A stretch of DNA of 64,000 bases from Brassica napus (lineage: Eukaryota; Streptophyta; Magnoliopsida; Brassicales; Brassicaceae): assembly GCF_020379485.1 (NCBI RefSeq), contig NC_063439.1:13275683-13339682 (forward strand), read 5' to 3'. The first letter of the stretch is position 1. Each line of letters opens with the position of its first letter. Position numbers and translations under genes: made by a program. Shown in pieces: positions 22,607 through 33,382 of the stretch. The notes below the pieces were generated by a model. The model saw nothing but the letters and a program-made list of their open reading frames with translations. It was not told the DNA's origin and did not search any database.

Positions 22607-24333
22607 TCTATAATCCTACTATCCCCTATATATTATTTGAGAAGCATTACAACATTATTTTGTAGCCACTTGTCATCACTAAAATTAGGGGTGGGCACTT
22701 TACCCGATATCCGAAGTGGCACCCGAACCCGATCCGAAAAAACCGAACCGAAATCCGAACCGAAGTAGCAAAATATCCGAACGGGTATTGAATAAGGAGA
22801 GATTGGATACCCGAACCCGAACGGGTAATACCCGAACCCGAATGGATATCCGAAGATAACCGAACATATGTATAATTAACCTTATATTTCTAGTTTACAT
22901 ATCTCATTTTATATAAAATATTTATATTGATACTACACATACTTTAAGTTCATATGATGTACATACAATTACGGAAAAAATGATTTGTTACTCACTTAAA
23001 ATGCATGTCAAGTTTTTTATTTCAAAAATTAACAAAAAGTTACATCCAATTTTTTTTAAAAAATAACTAAATTAATGTCTTTTTAGTTTTAAAATGTTAT
23101 GTCCAAATCTATTAACCATTCAATCTATTAAAAATAAAAAATAGTTAACTGAAAGTTATATTTTTAAATACTAGAAACTTGAGAAATAAAAATTTTAATT
23201 TTTTTTTCAAAATTTAAATATCCGAACCCGATCCGAAATAACCGAATCCGAACTAAAAATACCCGAACCCGACCCGAAATATAAAAATACCCGAACGGGT
23301 TCTACACCTCTATACCGAAATACCCGAAAATCCGAAATACCCGATCCGAACCCGAACGGGTACCCGAACGCCCACCCCTAACTAAAATGATTCTTAGAAT
23401 CCTTAAAGAAATAGTTTGGTCCATCTAAATATATAATAAGCTTTTTATTAAACTAACCATAAATACATTATTAATGTGATTTACTATTTCCTTAAATAAA
23501 ATTACGGAATTTCCTAAAGTGGCTAAAGTATATATGACAATTAATGATTTTGAATAATAAAGATTTAATAAAAATGAAGGTATCTTATATCATATTTGTA
23601 TAATTTTAAACTATTAAAATAAATTATACAACCATATTAACCATATAATAAAAATGAAATTTTTTCTTTATATGTTATATTTTCAATTTTTAAAAACGAG
23701 TATAAACTACCAAAACTGTTAAAAGTCTCACATTCAAATTTTGTGATCCATGATTAATTTTTTTGTTAGGACATGATACAAATGATTAAAAAATCATATA
23801 AGTCGAAAGTCTCATTTAATAAGTATTAAAAATAAAGATATATATATATATATATATCATTTTAAATTAAATTATATGCCATATAAAAATGCATAAATAT
23901 CTTAATTTTGATATTTACTTTGGACAAAGTTTTTTGATGAAAAATTTGAAAAAATATTATAAATTACTTAAACTATTAATCCTATAGTGAAAATTTTGTT
24001 ATTAGTAATTTATTTTTTTTGCTATAACAAATACAAAAAAACATATGAGTAGAAAGTATCATTTAATAAATATTAATATTAAAATATACTATATATATAT
24101 GTTACTATCACTTAAATTTAATTATATACCATATCAAATAGAAAAAAATATTTTTTAGATTAATAAACTTTTATTTATATCTTCGCACCAATTTAATTAT
24201 ATAAGTAACAGTTAGTGACTTTTTAATTATTAAATATATATTTATTATTTCATAATATGTTAGAAACATATAATATATAAAATAATATATATATATAATG
24301 TTCATCCCGCGCAAGGTGCGGGTCTTAACCTAG
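22607..24333 (+). mobile_element. Third Helitron, non-autonomous, containing a hAT-type insertion
   Basis: Begins with tctataatcctactat at 22607 after A, and ends with the stem cccgcgcaaggtgcggg, a short spacer and CTAG at 24330-24333 followed by T. These are the expected termini of a Brassicaceae Helitron. Without the nested 695-bp element and one copy of its duplication it is about 1.02 kb, with no coding sequence. It lies directly upstream of the DUF1350 gene, so the gene's present promoter must include Helitron DNA. Confidence 0.85.
22686..23380. mobile_element. Non-autonomous hAT-type element with perfect 8-bp target duplication
   Basis: Terminal inverted repeats taggggtgggc (22686-22696) and gcccaccccta (23370-23380) are perfect over 11 bp. 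The flanks actaaaat (22678-22685 and 23381-23388) are identical 8-bp duplications, the hAT hallmark. The interior is AT-rich. Both subterminal zones are built of cccgaac/ccgaaat/gggta words. There is no transposase, so it depends on a partner in trans. Confidence 0.92.
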
Positions 24334-25401
24334 TATATATTAAATGAGTTATTTTTGCTTACGTGTCGATCATATGTGAACTCTTACAAAATTGTTATTA
24401 TTTGATTGGTCTATTATTTTTAATTTTTATTTATTTTAATTAGATCTAAAAAGAAAAAATAAGTCTATAACCAATTAATATCACTTGTCAAATAATTTAC
24501 ATAATATTACAAATAATGCTTTATGGTAACTAATTGTTGAAATTATAGAAAGATAAATTAATTGACATTTTTTATATATCAAAAATACATAAAATAATAA
24601 ATGACAAACCTTTTATATAAATCAATATAATCATTTTATATCCTTATTTAAAAGCATTACATTTTATAAAAATTATCATAATAACTATTAACATTTTATA
24701 AAGTTCATATTATATACTTTATAAATCATCTAGAAAAACATTTATCAAATTACTTATCTTGGCTTATTGTATATTTTAAATTATTATAAGAGTTTGTAAA
24801 TCATCTATAAGAGCTTAAAATCAAAGCTATATATATCCTATTATATATTAATTGAAAAGTCATTTAAGAGATTTTTGGTTATGTGTCGATCATTTATGAA
24901 ATCTTAAAAAACTGTTATAAATTGATCTACATAATATTACAAATAAGTCTATAAACAGGTAATATCACTTGCCAAACAATCTATATAATATCACAAATAA
25001 TTATTTATGATAACTAATTGTTGAAACTATAAAAAGAGTAATAATGTTTAATCAATTTTTATATATTTATAAACTACAAAAAATAGTAAACAAAATTTTT
25101 TATTAAAGTCTGATATAATGATTTTATATTCTTATATAAAGCCTTATATTTGTATATAAAGAATTATAAAACAATTAATATCTAATAAAATTCATACGTG
25201 CTTTATAAATCATATATAAAATTTATAAATACATTTATAAAATTATTTATCTTTGCTTATCATATGTTTTAAATTATGATAAGAGGTTTTAATTTATTTA
25301 TACAAGCTTATAAATTAATTTATAAAATATATTTTTAAATTTCATTTTATATTAAACAATAAATCACTTAATTGGTTTTTTCTTAGGTGTTGATCGTATG
25401 T
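24334..25401. repeat. AT-rich DNA with three diverged repeats about 510 bp apart
   Basis: A word like tacgtgtcgatcatatgtga recurs in changed form near 24361, 24880 and 25386. The first two are followed by similar blocks (acaaataatg, aatatcacttg, taattgttgaa). This suggests an old tandem array with a period near 510 bp. No gene is seen. Confidence 0.6.
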
Positions 25402-25557
25402 AGAGTATGAGAAAAAAATATTATAAGTTTATTTGTTAATGGATTTTCAAAGATATATAGAGATATATAGAGTATGTATAGAGTATGAGAAAAAAATATT
25501 ATAAGTTTATTTGTTAATGGATTTTCAAAGATATATAGAGATATATAGAGTATGAGA
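25402..25557. repeat. 78-bp tandem duplication at the pararetrovirus border
   Basis: Two nearly identical copies start agagtatgagaaaaaaat at 25402 and 25480, followed by a partial third copy at 25548. The viral similarity begins immediately after, so this repeat marks the left insertion border of copy A. Confidence 0.85.
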
Positions 25558-25561
25558 AAAA

Positions 25562-26788
25562 ATTATTCAAAGATATATATTTTTTGAAAGTGCTTTACAA
25601 AGGCATAGAGAAAAAAACTTTAAATATATTCATATTGGCTTGGTTCAAGTCGGCATAAAACCTCTTTCAAAAGAAGGGTTAAATACTTCAATAATAGCTA
25701 TTTTAAGAGACACACAATTTAAAGTATTTTAAGATTCTTTGTTAAGCTCAGTTGAATCTAGTTTATGTACTGGACCAATTTCATTTGATTACTATCCAAA
25801 CTTTACTGTTTCTCTAAATAACAAAAATATCTTAAAATCTTTGGTGTTACAAGTTAAAACCCACAACTATGAAATGATTGAAGGATCAATTCCAATTGCT
25901 TTGATCTTTAGAGTTCATTACAAAGCTATGACAAGTGCATTTTCTTCGAAGGTAAAACTTTCCAGCAAAAAAGGGGAGACCATGTTGCTTCAAACTGATC
26001 TTTCACGATCCAACTCCATTATTCCGAGATCCATCCAATGGAAAGATATAAATCTTCCAGACGAATGGGTCCTCGAAGGAGCGGTCCAACCAAAATTTCC
26101 TGCACCCCAAGAATCTATAGAACCAAATATACGTTTAAAACATATTGAGCAATTTCGTGATGGAAAAGTAAAACTGTCTTTTATCAGAAATAACCAAGAT
26201 AGGATTGATGAATATTTGTGTGGATCTTCTTCTAACATGTGTGAATCTTCTTCTAATCCAGAAACTATTGATTTAGGAAGAGTCTCACAATTAGGTCATG
26301 ATTTTCCTAGAGAAGAAAAGAGTATGAAATTCCGTCCCCGGTTTTCAACCTCGGATATTCCAAATTCTGTTTTAAAAAATGTTAATTTTCAGTCACAGAT
26401 TCCAAAACCGGTTTACTCTTCGGAAAACGATCTTTCACAAAATGAATTTATTACAAAATCTGAGTCAACAAGTCCAACTTTTTCAGCCATTACAGATAAC
26501 ATGTTAAATGAATTAAATGTTTTAGAAAAAGAATTTTCAATTGACAAAGAGTTTTTAAGAGATGATTTTTACTCTAAAAATAATAGTCAAAAAAGGCTTT
26601 GGTTCGTCAAGAACTTTTTAAAAGAAAGAAATAACATTCAGAATGAATTTTGTGATTATCTTCAAACACATAAGGTACAAATTTTATTTTTTAATTGGTT
26701 TGAAGATTATGCTTCTAAGAACAGAATATATTTCCCTTTTTCTAAAACAGTGAATCCAATTACCAATCGCAATAAAACTCCTGAATAG
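25562..26788 (+). pseudogene. Endogenous pararetrovirus copy A: movement protein, decayed
   Basis: Similarity to caulimovirid movement proteins (30K-like cell-to-cell transport proteins) starts at about 25562 without the N-terminus, which is lost at the border. An in-frame TAA at about 25730 and a TAG at 26786-26788 break the frame. The downstream part (26200-26780) is rich in Ser, Asn and Lys. The matching region in copy B has no stop at the second place. As an old integrated copy this would not yield a functional protein. Confidence 0.8.
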
Positions 26789-26795
26789 GAAACAC

Positions 26796-29020
26796 TTGCT
26801 AATGGTAAAATTATTTGCTCCAATCATCCTCCTCCCCAAAGGAATAAAACTAGATTGGTTAGGAACCCCAATTGAAGCAATTCCTTTTAAACGACCCCAA
26901 GAAGCTGATAAAGCTAATATAAAAAATATCATTGTTCAAAACAATTTTTCAAACACTAATCTTGGTACAATAAGCAAACAACTTGATAGGATTGAAAAAT
27001 AAATCCAAAATCAAAACCCCATTCCAATGGAGTCTCCTTCTGAAAAGAAAAACAAAAGTCCCATGTTTCAACCTTTCCAAATTTCCAATTCAAGTGTCAA
27101 AACTTACCAAGACACAAACCTTGAATTTATTCGTGCCCTCCGAAGTCAATTAAGTAAAGCTGAAATATGAGATAGTAGCATGCCACATATTTCTGATATC
27201 CCTGATACTCCTACATCCAAAATCCAAATAAACACTCTAGCCAATGATTCAGACATTAGTGAATGTTCTGATAAAAATTCTGTCTCAAAAATAAACCGTC
27301 TTGATAGGCAAAACCATAAAGATCGTCAATTAATCTCAGCCCGGATCTAGGACAAATCCAACCAATAGAGCAATCTCGATTTAACTCATCATCAGTCAAT
27401 GACTGGAATATTGATGGTATATCTGAATATAACATTTTAAGTTTCCTCCAAAAAATGACACTGGCCGCAAACGCTTATAGAACCCAAATAGGAAATGAGG
27501 ATAAAACCGTTGCTGAACTCTTAATAGCTGGCTTTTCGGGACAGCTAAAAGGATGGTGGGATAATTACCTAACCAATCAGCAATGGACAGAAATCCTAGA
27601 TTCAATTAAAACGGATGAAGATAATGTACCAATCCTAGATAATTTCGGAAATCCTCAACAAGATGCTGTTGCTACTTTAGTCATAGCCATAATCTTGCAT
27701 TTTATAGGAGACCCCTCGGTCCTTAGAGATAAAAATGTTGAACTCCTTTCAAACCTTAAATGCAAAAAACTAAATAATTTCCAATGGTACAAAAACACAT
27801 TTCTTACTAGAGTCTCACTCCGTCAGGATTCTAACCAACCTTTTTGGAAAGAAAAATTCCTAGCTGGCCTTCCTACTCTCTTAGGAGACAAAGTTAGAAA
27901 CAAAATTAGAGATTCCATGGGAACCCAAATAATAGATTATGATGATTTCACTTATGGAGAGTTGGTCAGTATTGTTCAACAAGAAGGTCTTAGGATATGC
28001 CAAGACCTGAAACTCCAGAAACATCTTAAATGGGAACTCAAAAGAACGAAACTAGAATTAGGATCATTCTGTAAACAATTTGAAATAGATCCCAATCAAG
28101 GTAGTAAATCTTGTGTAGGAGATTGCAACAAAAACTACTACTCTAAAAATAAGCCTAGAAAACATTCTAGAAACTATAAAAGTTTTAGAAGTCGTGAAAA
28201 TTCATGGAAAAAACCCCAAAACAAATTCCCTTCAAAGGAAACCCCAGCCAAAAAACCTTTCTATAAAGATCTTACATGCTTCAAATGCAATAAGAAAGGT
28301 CACACTTCAAAGTTTTGTCGTTTTAATCGCAAAATCCAGGAACTAAACCTCGGAGAAGAAATTTCAAATAAAATAGCTAATCTTTTACTAAATGATTCCT
28401 CTTTGTCATATGACTCTGACTCATCCGTGGCTTCTGAAAAGGCCCTTCAGGTTGATGAACTAAATAGTTCATCATCTAGTTCAGAGTCAAATGAAAAGAA
28501 TATCTATGTCCCCACTAAAGATCAAGAATTACAACTTGAAATATTAAATTCCATTTCTGATCCAAGCCTAAAACAGAAATTTCTTGAGAAAATTATTTCC
28601 TCTTTAAACGAAAAAGATGATAAAAACATAGATAATTCCCCAAAATCTCATGGTCCAAGTTCCTCCAAATCCTCTTATGATCTCACCACTATTCTCAACA
28701 AAAGAAAGAAAGACACCTCGAAAACAACAATACAAGATCTTAGGATTGAAATCAAAGAAGTAAAAAATGATCTAAAAATCCTCAAGGAAAAACAAAGACA
28801 AGATTCTGAATATTTTCACTCGATCATATCTTCCATCAAAGATCCTCATGATTCTAGTTCGGAAGAACAAGGAAATGATTTCCTAAATAATCAAGATGAA
28901 AATCTCAAAGAACAAATTCAATCTCTAAATATGGCCCCTAATGATTTCCTTTTCGTTCTACGAGAAATAATTTCTCGAAAATATAAAATTAGAGTCACCA
29001 TTGCTTTTTCTGAAAATTAA
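26796..29020 (+). pseudogene. Pararetrovirus copy A: capsid region with zinc knuckle
   Basis: Continues the viral genome in another frame (26796-27350, with TAA at 27000-27002 and a stop near 27168). It returns to a long open stretch at 27455-29020. The knuckle CFKCNKKGHTSKFC (about 28280-28321), preceded by a Lys-rich segment, is the nucleic-acid-binding mark of caulimovirid capsid proteins. A coiled-coil-like Lys/Glu region follows (about 28700-28830). The TAA at 29018-29020 separates it from the protease by one codon change relative to copy B. Confidence 0.8.
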
Positions 29021-29038
29021 AAAATTGACACAATTGCT

Positions 29039-30034
29039 TTGTTCGACACTGGTGGAGATCTTAACTGCATCAAGTCTGGGCTTGTTCCAAAATGTTTTCA
29101 TCTAGAAACTAAAGAAAAACTATCTGCTGCAAATAACTCTAAACTTCGTATAACATCTAAAGCAGAAGCTTCAATATTAAAAGAAAATATTCTTATTAAA
29201 ACTGCATTCGTTCTCACGGATGATATATATCAAAATGTTATTTTAGGAACACCATTTATTAATTTGATCACACCATATAAAGTTATGGATGATAAAATGT
29301 CCCTATTTCAAACAAAGATCAGATTTTTAGGTCACTACATATCACAAGGTATGATAACCCCTATTGAAAGATCTTTAGAATTTGCAAATAAATTCCCAGA
29401 TAAAATTATTGATAAAACTCAATTACAAAGGTTCCTTGGAAATCTCAATTATGTTTTAGATTTCTGTCTTAATATTTATAGAATAGCTAAACCTTTGCAC
29501 AATCGTCTAAAGAAAAATCCAGTTCCATGGACAAAAGAACATACTGAAATAGTTCAAAGGATTAAAAAACAGGTCTTAGAAATCTCATGTCTGCACATAG
29601 CAGATCCGGATTTAGAGAAAATCGTAGAAACATATGCATTTGATATTGGATATGGGGGTATTCTTAAACAAAAGAAGCTAGATGGTCGCGAAAGTATTGT
29701 GCAATTTACGTCATCACACAGGAACGACACCCAAAAGAACTATTCTACTATTAAAAAGGAAATCTTGAGTATAGTTTTGTGTATTCAAAAATTTCAAAGC
29801 GATCTTTTAAATAAAAAATTTCTTATAAGAATTGATTGCAAAAGTGCTAAAGATGTTTTACAAAAGGATGTGAAAAACCTTGCATCAAAACAAATTTTTA
29901 CGCGATGGCAAGCGATTTTGAGTATTTTTGATTTTGAAATTGAATTTATAAAAGGAGATTCAAACTTTGTCCTAGATTTCTTGACAAGAGAATTTCTCCA
30001 AAACAGGTACAATGCCTCCGAAGAAGATGATTGA
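29039..30034 (+). pseudogene. Pararetrovirus copy A: protease and RNase H, polymerase core deleted
   Basis: Starts with a retropepsin motif (FDTGGDLNC; copy B has FDTGADLNC). About 75 residues later, after VMDDK, the sequence jumps to the C-terminal end of the reverse transcriptase (FLGHYI) and RNase H (acid residues in FDIGYGG, IKKEILSIV, RIDCKSA). The palm domain with its YIDD box, present in copy B at 32274-32285, is absent. The deletion keeps the reading frame. The ORF ends at 30034, overlapping the next by 23 bp. Confidence 0.85.
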
Positions 30035-31412
30035 CAAAGGCAAGGGAATTTCCCTGGAACCAATCTCAGAAAAACCCGAACCTACAAACACTAACTCAAA
30101 AAAAGAACCATGGATCTCAGTAACAAAAAAGAGTGCTAAAAAGGAAGAAATACCAACCACCCCAAAATCTCTCCAATCTCCAGAAGCTATCATGAATCAA
30201 ATGTTACAATTGCAAAAAGCTTTCGATCTTAGTTTTTTAAAGCAAGAGTCGGGAGAATATTTCAAAAACCTTCCTTCTCAAGCTATTTCAAAAAATAACA
30301 AGGTCCCTTCAAAAATGATTTCAAGAGAAAACCAGACCTCAAAAATTGTTTCAAAACCTTCAAATAATTCACAAATTATTTTGAAGGAGATTTCCCAAAC
30401 CACTCAATCGGAGTATTTTGAAAAACACACATACCAAAATATTATAAATATCGAAAAGGGATTTTTTGTGAACAATGATCCATTTTTAACAATCGAAAAA
30501 TATTTTGGCAAAAACAATTTCTTTAAACCACATAATACAGATAAATCTGTGTTATTCTTTCAAACCATTTTGGAAATTACAAATTCAGTGCCCTTCAAAC
30601 ATTTTTATCTAAACGAAAACCACACTGATGCTGCTTATTCCACATTCAAAATCCATAAAATCATTGCGCCATGTGATTGGGAATATGATCTTAACGACAA
30701 TCTAAATTTTCCAGAAGATCTTAAAAATCTCCCTTGTTACAATGTCCCCTTTAACTATTGGGATTATTGCCAAGCATGGTACAATTCCTTTTTGATGCAA
30801 TCTCCTAAACACAAACACACGTGGTTGATCTTCTTTGACACCACCTGTAACTTATCCAAATCTCCCTATTGGTTCATACCATGGTGGAACTACTTTGGTT
30901 CTGTCACAGAAATATTTAAACCCAATATCCAAAAAGCATTCCAAATCTTCAAAACAAATTTCATTCCGTCTGAAGAAGAAAAGAAATATCCCCCACTAGC
31001 CCTCTTCCACTCAAAATTTCATTTTCCTTGGGTTTTTTCATGGACCCTAGAATTTACTTCTGATCCAATTCCTGTTATCCGAAGAAAATTCAGAGTCAAG
31101 TTGTGGGATAAATACAAAATTCCCTCAAACCTTTACCCGTCAAATATTCTTACCTGGATAAAAGAACAAAACTCAAAAATCCAAACACCTAACCAAACAC
31201 AGAACCAAACACCAGAGACAACCTTTTTCTTGGCTCAAAAATCCAAAATGTTAGCAATGTTGGCAGGTGCAAAATATGAAGAAGAAATTAAGGCTATCTC
31301 CTTACAATTTCTACCGTCAATGTCAGATCAAATCTCTCGTACTTCAGGGAGTGATTCAGGGTCCCAAGTGCCAGATATCGATGAAGATATTTTCGGCAAC
31401 AGTGGAGTTTAA
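30012..31412 (+). CDS. Pararetrovirus copy A: downstream ORF, unknown function, 466 codons intact
   Basis: An uninterrupted frame of 466 codons starts 23 bp before the end of the polyprotein ORF, the compact overlap typical of viral genomes. The N-terminal third is Lys/Pro/Ser-rich. The middle is rich in aromatic residues (Trp, Phe, Tyr), for example WFIPWWNYFG. The C-terminus is acidic. I do not recognise a domain. Its position matches the last ORF of some Caulimoviridae, where an inclusion-body/transactivator-type or unknown protein lies, but no motif confirms this. It is the only long viral frame here without a stop. Confidence 0.65.
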   Translation: MPPKKMIDKGKGISLEPISEKPEPTNTNSKKEPWISVTKKSAKKEEIPTTPKSLQSPEAIMNQMLQLQKAFDLSFLKQESGEYFKNLPSQAISKNNKVPSKMISRENQTSKIVSKPSNNSQIILKEISQTTQSEYFEKHTYQNIINIEKGFFVNNDPFLTIEKYFGKNNFFKPHNTDKSVLFFQTILEITNSVPFKHFYLNENHTDAAYSTFKIHKIIAPCDWEYDLNDNLNFPEDLKNLPCYNVPFNYWDYCQAWYNSFLMQSPKHKHTWLIFFDTTCNLSKSPYWFIPWWNYFGSVTEIFKPNIQKAFQIFKTNFIPSEEEKKYPPLALFHSKFHFPWVFSWTLEFTSDPIPVIRRKFRVKLWDKYKIPSNLYPSNILTWIKEQNSKIQTPNQTQNQTPETTFFLAQKSKMLAMLAGAKYEEEIKAISLQFLPSMSDQISRTSGSDSGSQVPDIDEDIFGNSGV

Positions 31413-31559
31413 ATCTCTCTCCCCAAGAAATGCAAATCTCCTCAAAATCCAAAACGTATCTTTGTTGCAACTCTGTCAGATACGGTTACATTGTTACGAA
31501 TATTTTCCACGATCTCTTGTCGCAATACCCGACAAAAATCCAAAACATCAAATAAGTGC

Positions 31560-31760
31560 AATCTTCTGTAGCCATGAAGACCAAGGTCCACTTCCAGCAG
31601 ACAGCAAACAATTATGGAGCTTAATGGAGCAAGCTTTTGCTAGTGGAGTTATCCATATATGCCACTTTTATTTTTATTTTTATTTTTATTTTTATTTTCA
31701 TAATTTTACCCTTGTAAACTCCTATATAAAGGAGTCTTTGCTTCAGTTGTAAACCAGGTT
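31560..31760 (+). promoter_or_regulatory. Probable pregenomic-RNA promoter of the pararetrovirus
   Basis: After the last ORF comes a (ATTTTT)n tract (31668-31697), then a TATA box (tatataaa, 31723-31730), 25-30 bp before a CT-rich start region (ctcattctctcattc). This follows the layout of a caulimovirid full-length transcript promoter. A possible polyadenylation signal (aataaa, near 31868-31873) lies about 110 bp downstream, as expected for a terminally redundant RNA. Confidence 0.6.
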
Positions 31761-31949
31761 CTCATTCTCTCATTCTCCTACTCTTTCATTCATATCCTCT
31801 TTTACATTCTCTCCAGTCCTTGTAATTGAGAACATTGCTACAATCTCTTTTTAAGTAAGTTTTTAATAAATAAAGTTTCAATCATATTTTTCTTGTTTCA
31901 TTTTCTCGTTTTAGTATTATGCTTTATGTTTAAGTGGCTGGTCTAACCG

Positions 31950-32102
31950 CCCATATTTCTGTTTTATTATTCTAAACCGAGCTTAGACGCCTATCCAAAA
32001 TTTTATAAGAAAGCATAATTAAACATTTATAAGAATAGGTCAATTAAGACATATATGAAACCGATTGAAACATAACTTAGAATAATAAAACAGAAATATG
32101 GG
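31950..32102. repeat. 26-bp perfect inverted repeat at the join of the two viral copies
   Basis: Arms 31950-31975 and 32077-32102 are exact reverse complements (core catatttctgttttattatt) and enclose 101 bp. The right arm ends exactly where copy B similarity begins (the reverse-transcriptase/RNase H border). The structure marks a tail-to-tail junction. Confidence 0.9.
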
Positions 32103-33382
32103 ATTATCATACCTTGTGATATGTAATGACCTAAAAATCTGATCTTTGTTTGAAATAGGGACATTTTTGTTTTTGAAACAACAAGACCATTCTTTCTAGC
32201 AACGTAATAGAATGTTTTGAGATTTTTGAAATGTTCATCAATAGAATGTAATAGAATGTGAAAATATTAGTATATCATCAATGTAGATAATACAAAATTT
32301 TGAATAATCAGAGAATATATCATTCATGATTCTTTGAAATTCAGAAGGTGCATTTTTAAACCAAATGGCATTACATTCAATTGGTACTGACCAAAAGGGA
32401 CTGTAAATGCTGTTTTATAACGATCATTCTCAGATATCTGAATTTGCCAAAATCTTGATTTTAGATCAAACTTTGAGAATATGTGGACAGAGTAAAGTCT
32501 TTGAGGTAAATCTTTTTTATTTGGTATTGGATATCTAATCCATTTTAAAGCAGTGTTTAAAGGTTTGTAATTAATTACTAATCTTGGGGTTCCTTTTTCA
32601 ATTTCAGAATTTTTATTTACATAAAAAGCAGCACAAGACCAAGGAGATCTTGATTTTGAAATTAGTCCTTTTTCTAGAAGATCCGAAATTTCTTTTCTAC
32701 AATGTTTTTCTAATTCTGAGTTCATTTGAATTGGACGAGCTTTTGTGGGAATCTCTTTTTCAAGAAAATTTTCATCATAAGGTAAATCAACAATATGTTG
32801 TTTTCGATTCCAAAAAGCAGTTGGTAAATCTGAACAAATTTCTTTCTCAAATAATTTATTTAAGTTTGAAATTTTTTCTTTTATCTCTTTTGAATTTAGG
32901 GTTTCTAAGGTCTTTTGAAGTAAAACTTCTAATTTTAAATGTTCCAGGTGGAAGGTTTTACTATGGATTAAAGAGTTTAGAAAGTTTTCTTGTATAGAAC
33001 AAGCTTTTATTAAGTTTAGACTTCGCTTTTTTGGTGTTTCGAGAAATTTAAAAGATAATTTTATATTTTGATTTTTGAAGGAAATTTTATCATCCATAAT
33101 TTTATATGGTGTGATCAAATTAATAAATGGTGTTCCTAAAATAACATTTTGATATATATCATCCGTGAGAACGAATGCAGTTTTAATAAGAATATTTTCT
33201 TTTAATATTGAAGCTTCTGCTTTAGATGTTATACGAAGTTCAGAGTTATTTGCAGCAGATAGTTTTTCTTTAGTTTCAAGATGAAAACATTTTGGAACAA
33301 GCCCAGACTTGATGCAGTTAAGATCTGCACCAGTGTCGAACAAAGCAATTGTGTCAATATTGTAATTTTCAGAAAAAAACAA
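32103..33382 (-). pseudogene. Pararetrovirus copy B: protease and reverse transcriptase, truncated
   Basis: Read from 33382 downward: retropepsin FDTGADLNC, a spacer, then reverse-transcriptase blocks including WSCAAFYV, RLVINYKPLN and PFGLK. A frameshift near 32330 follows. The YIDD catalytic box lies in another frame at 32274-32285. The homology ends at 32103 at the border of RNase H. Copy A is missing precisely this middle part. Confidence 0.85.

Noticed and set aside
24334..25560. Further Helitron or MITE in the AT-rich stretch
   Set aside because: No CTAG-hairpin end, inverted termini or target duplication could be found.
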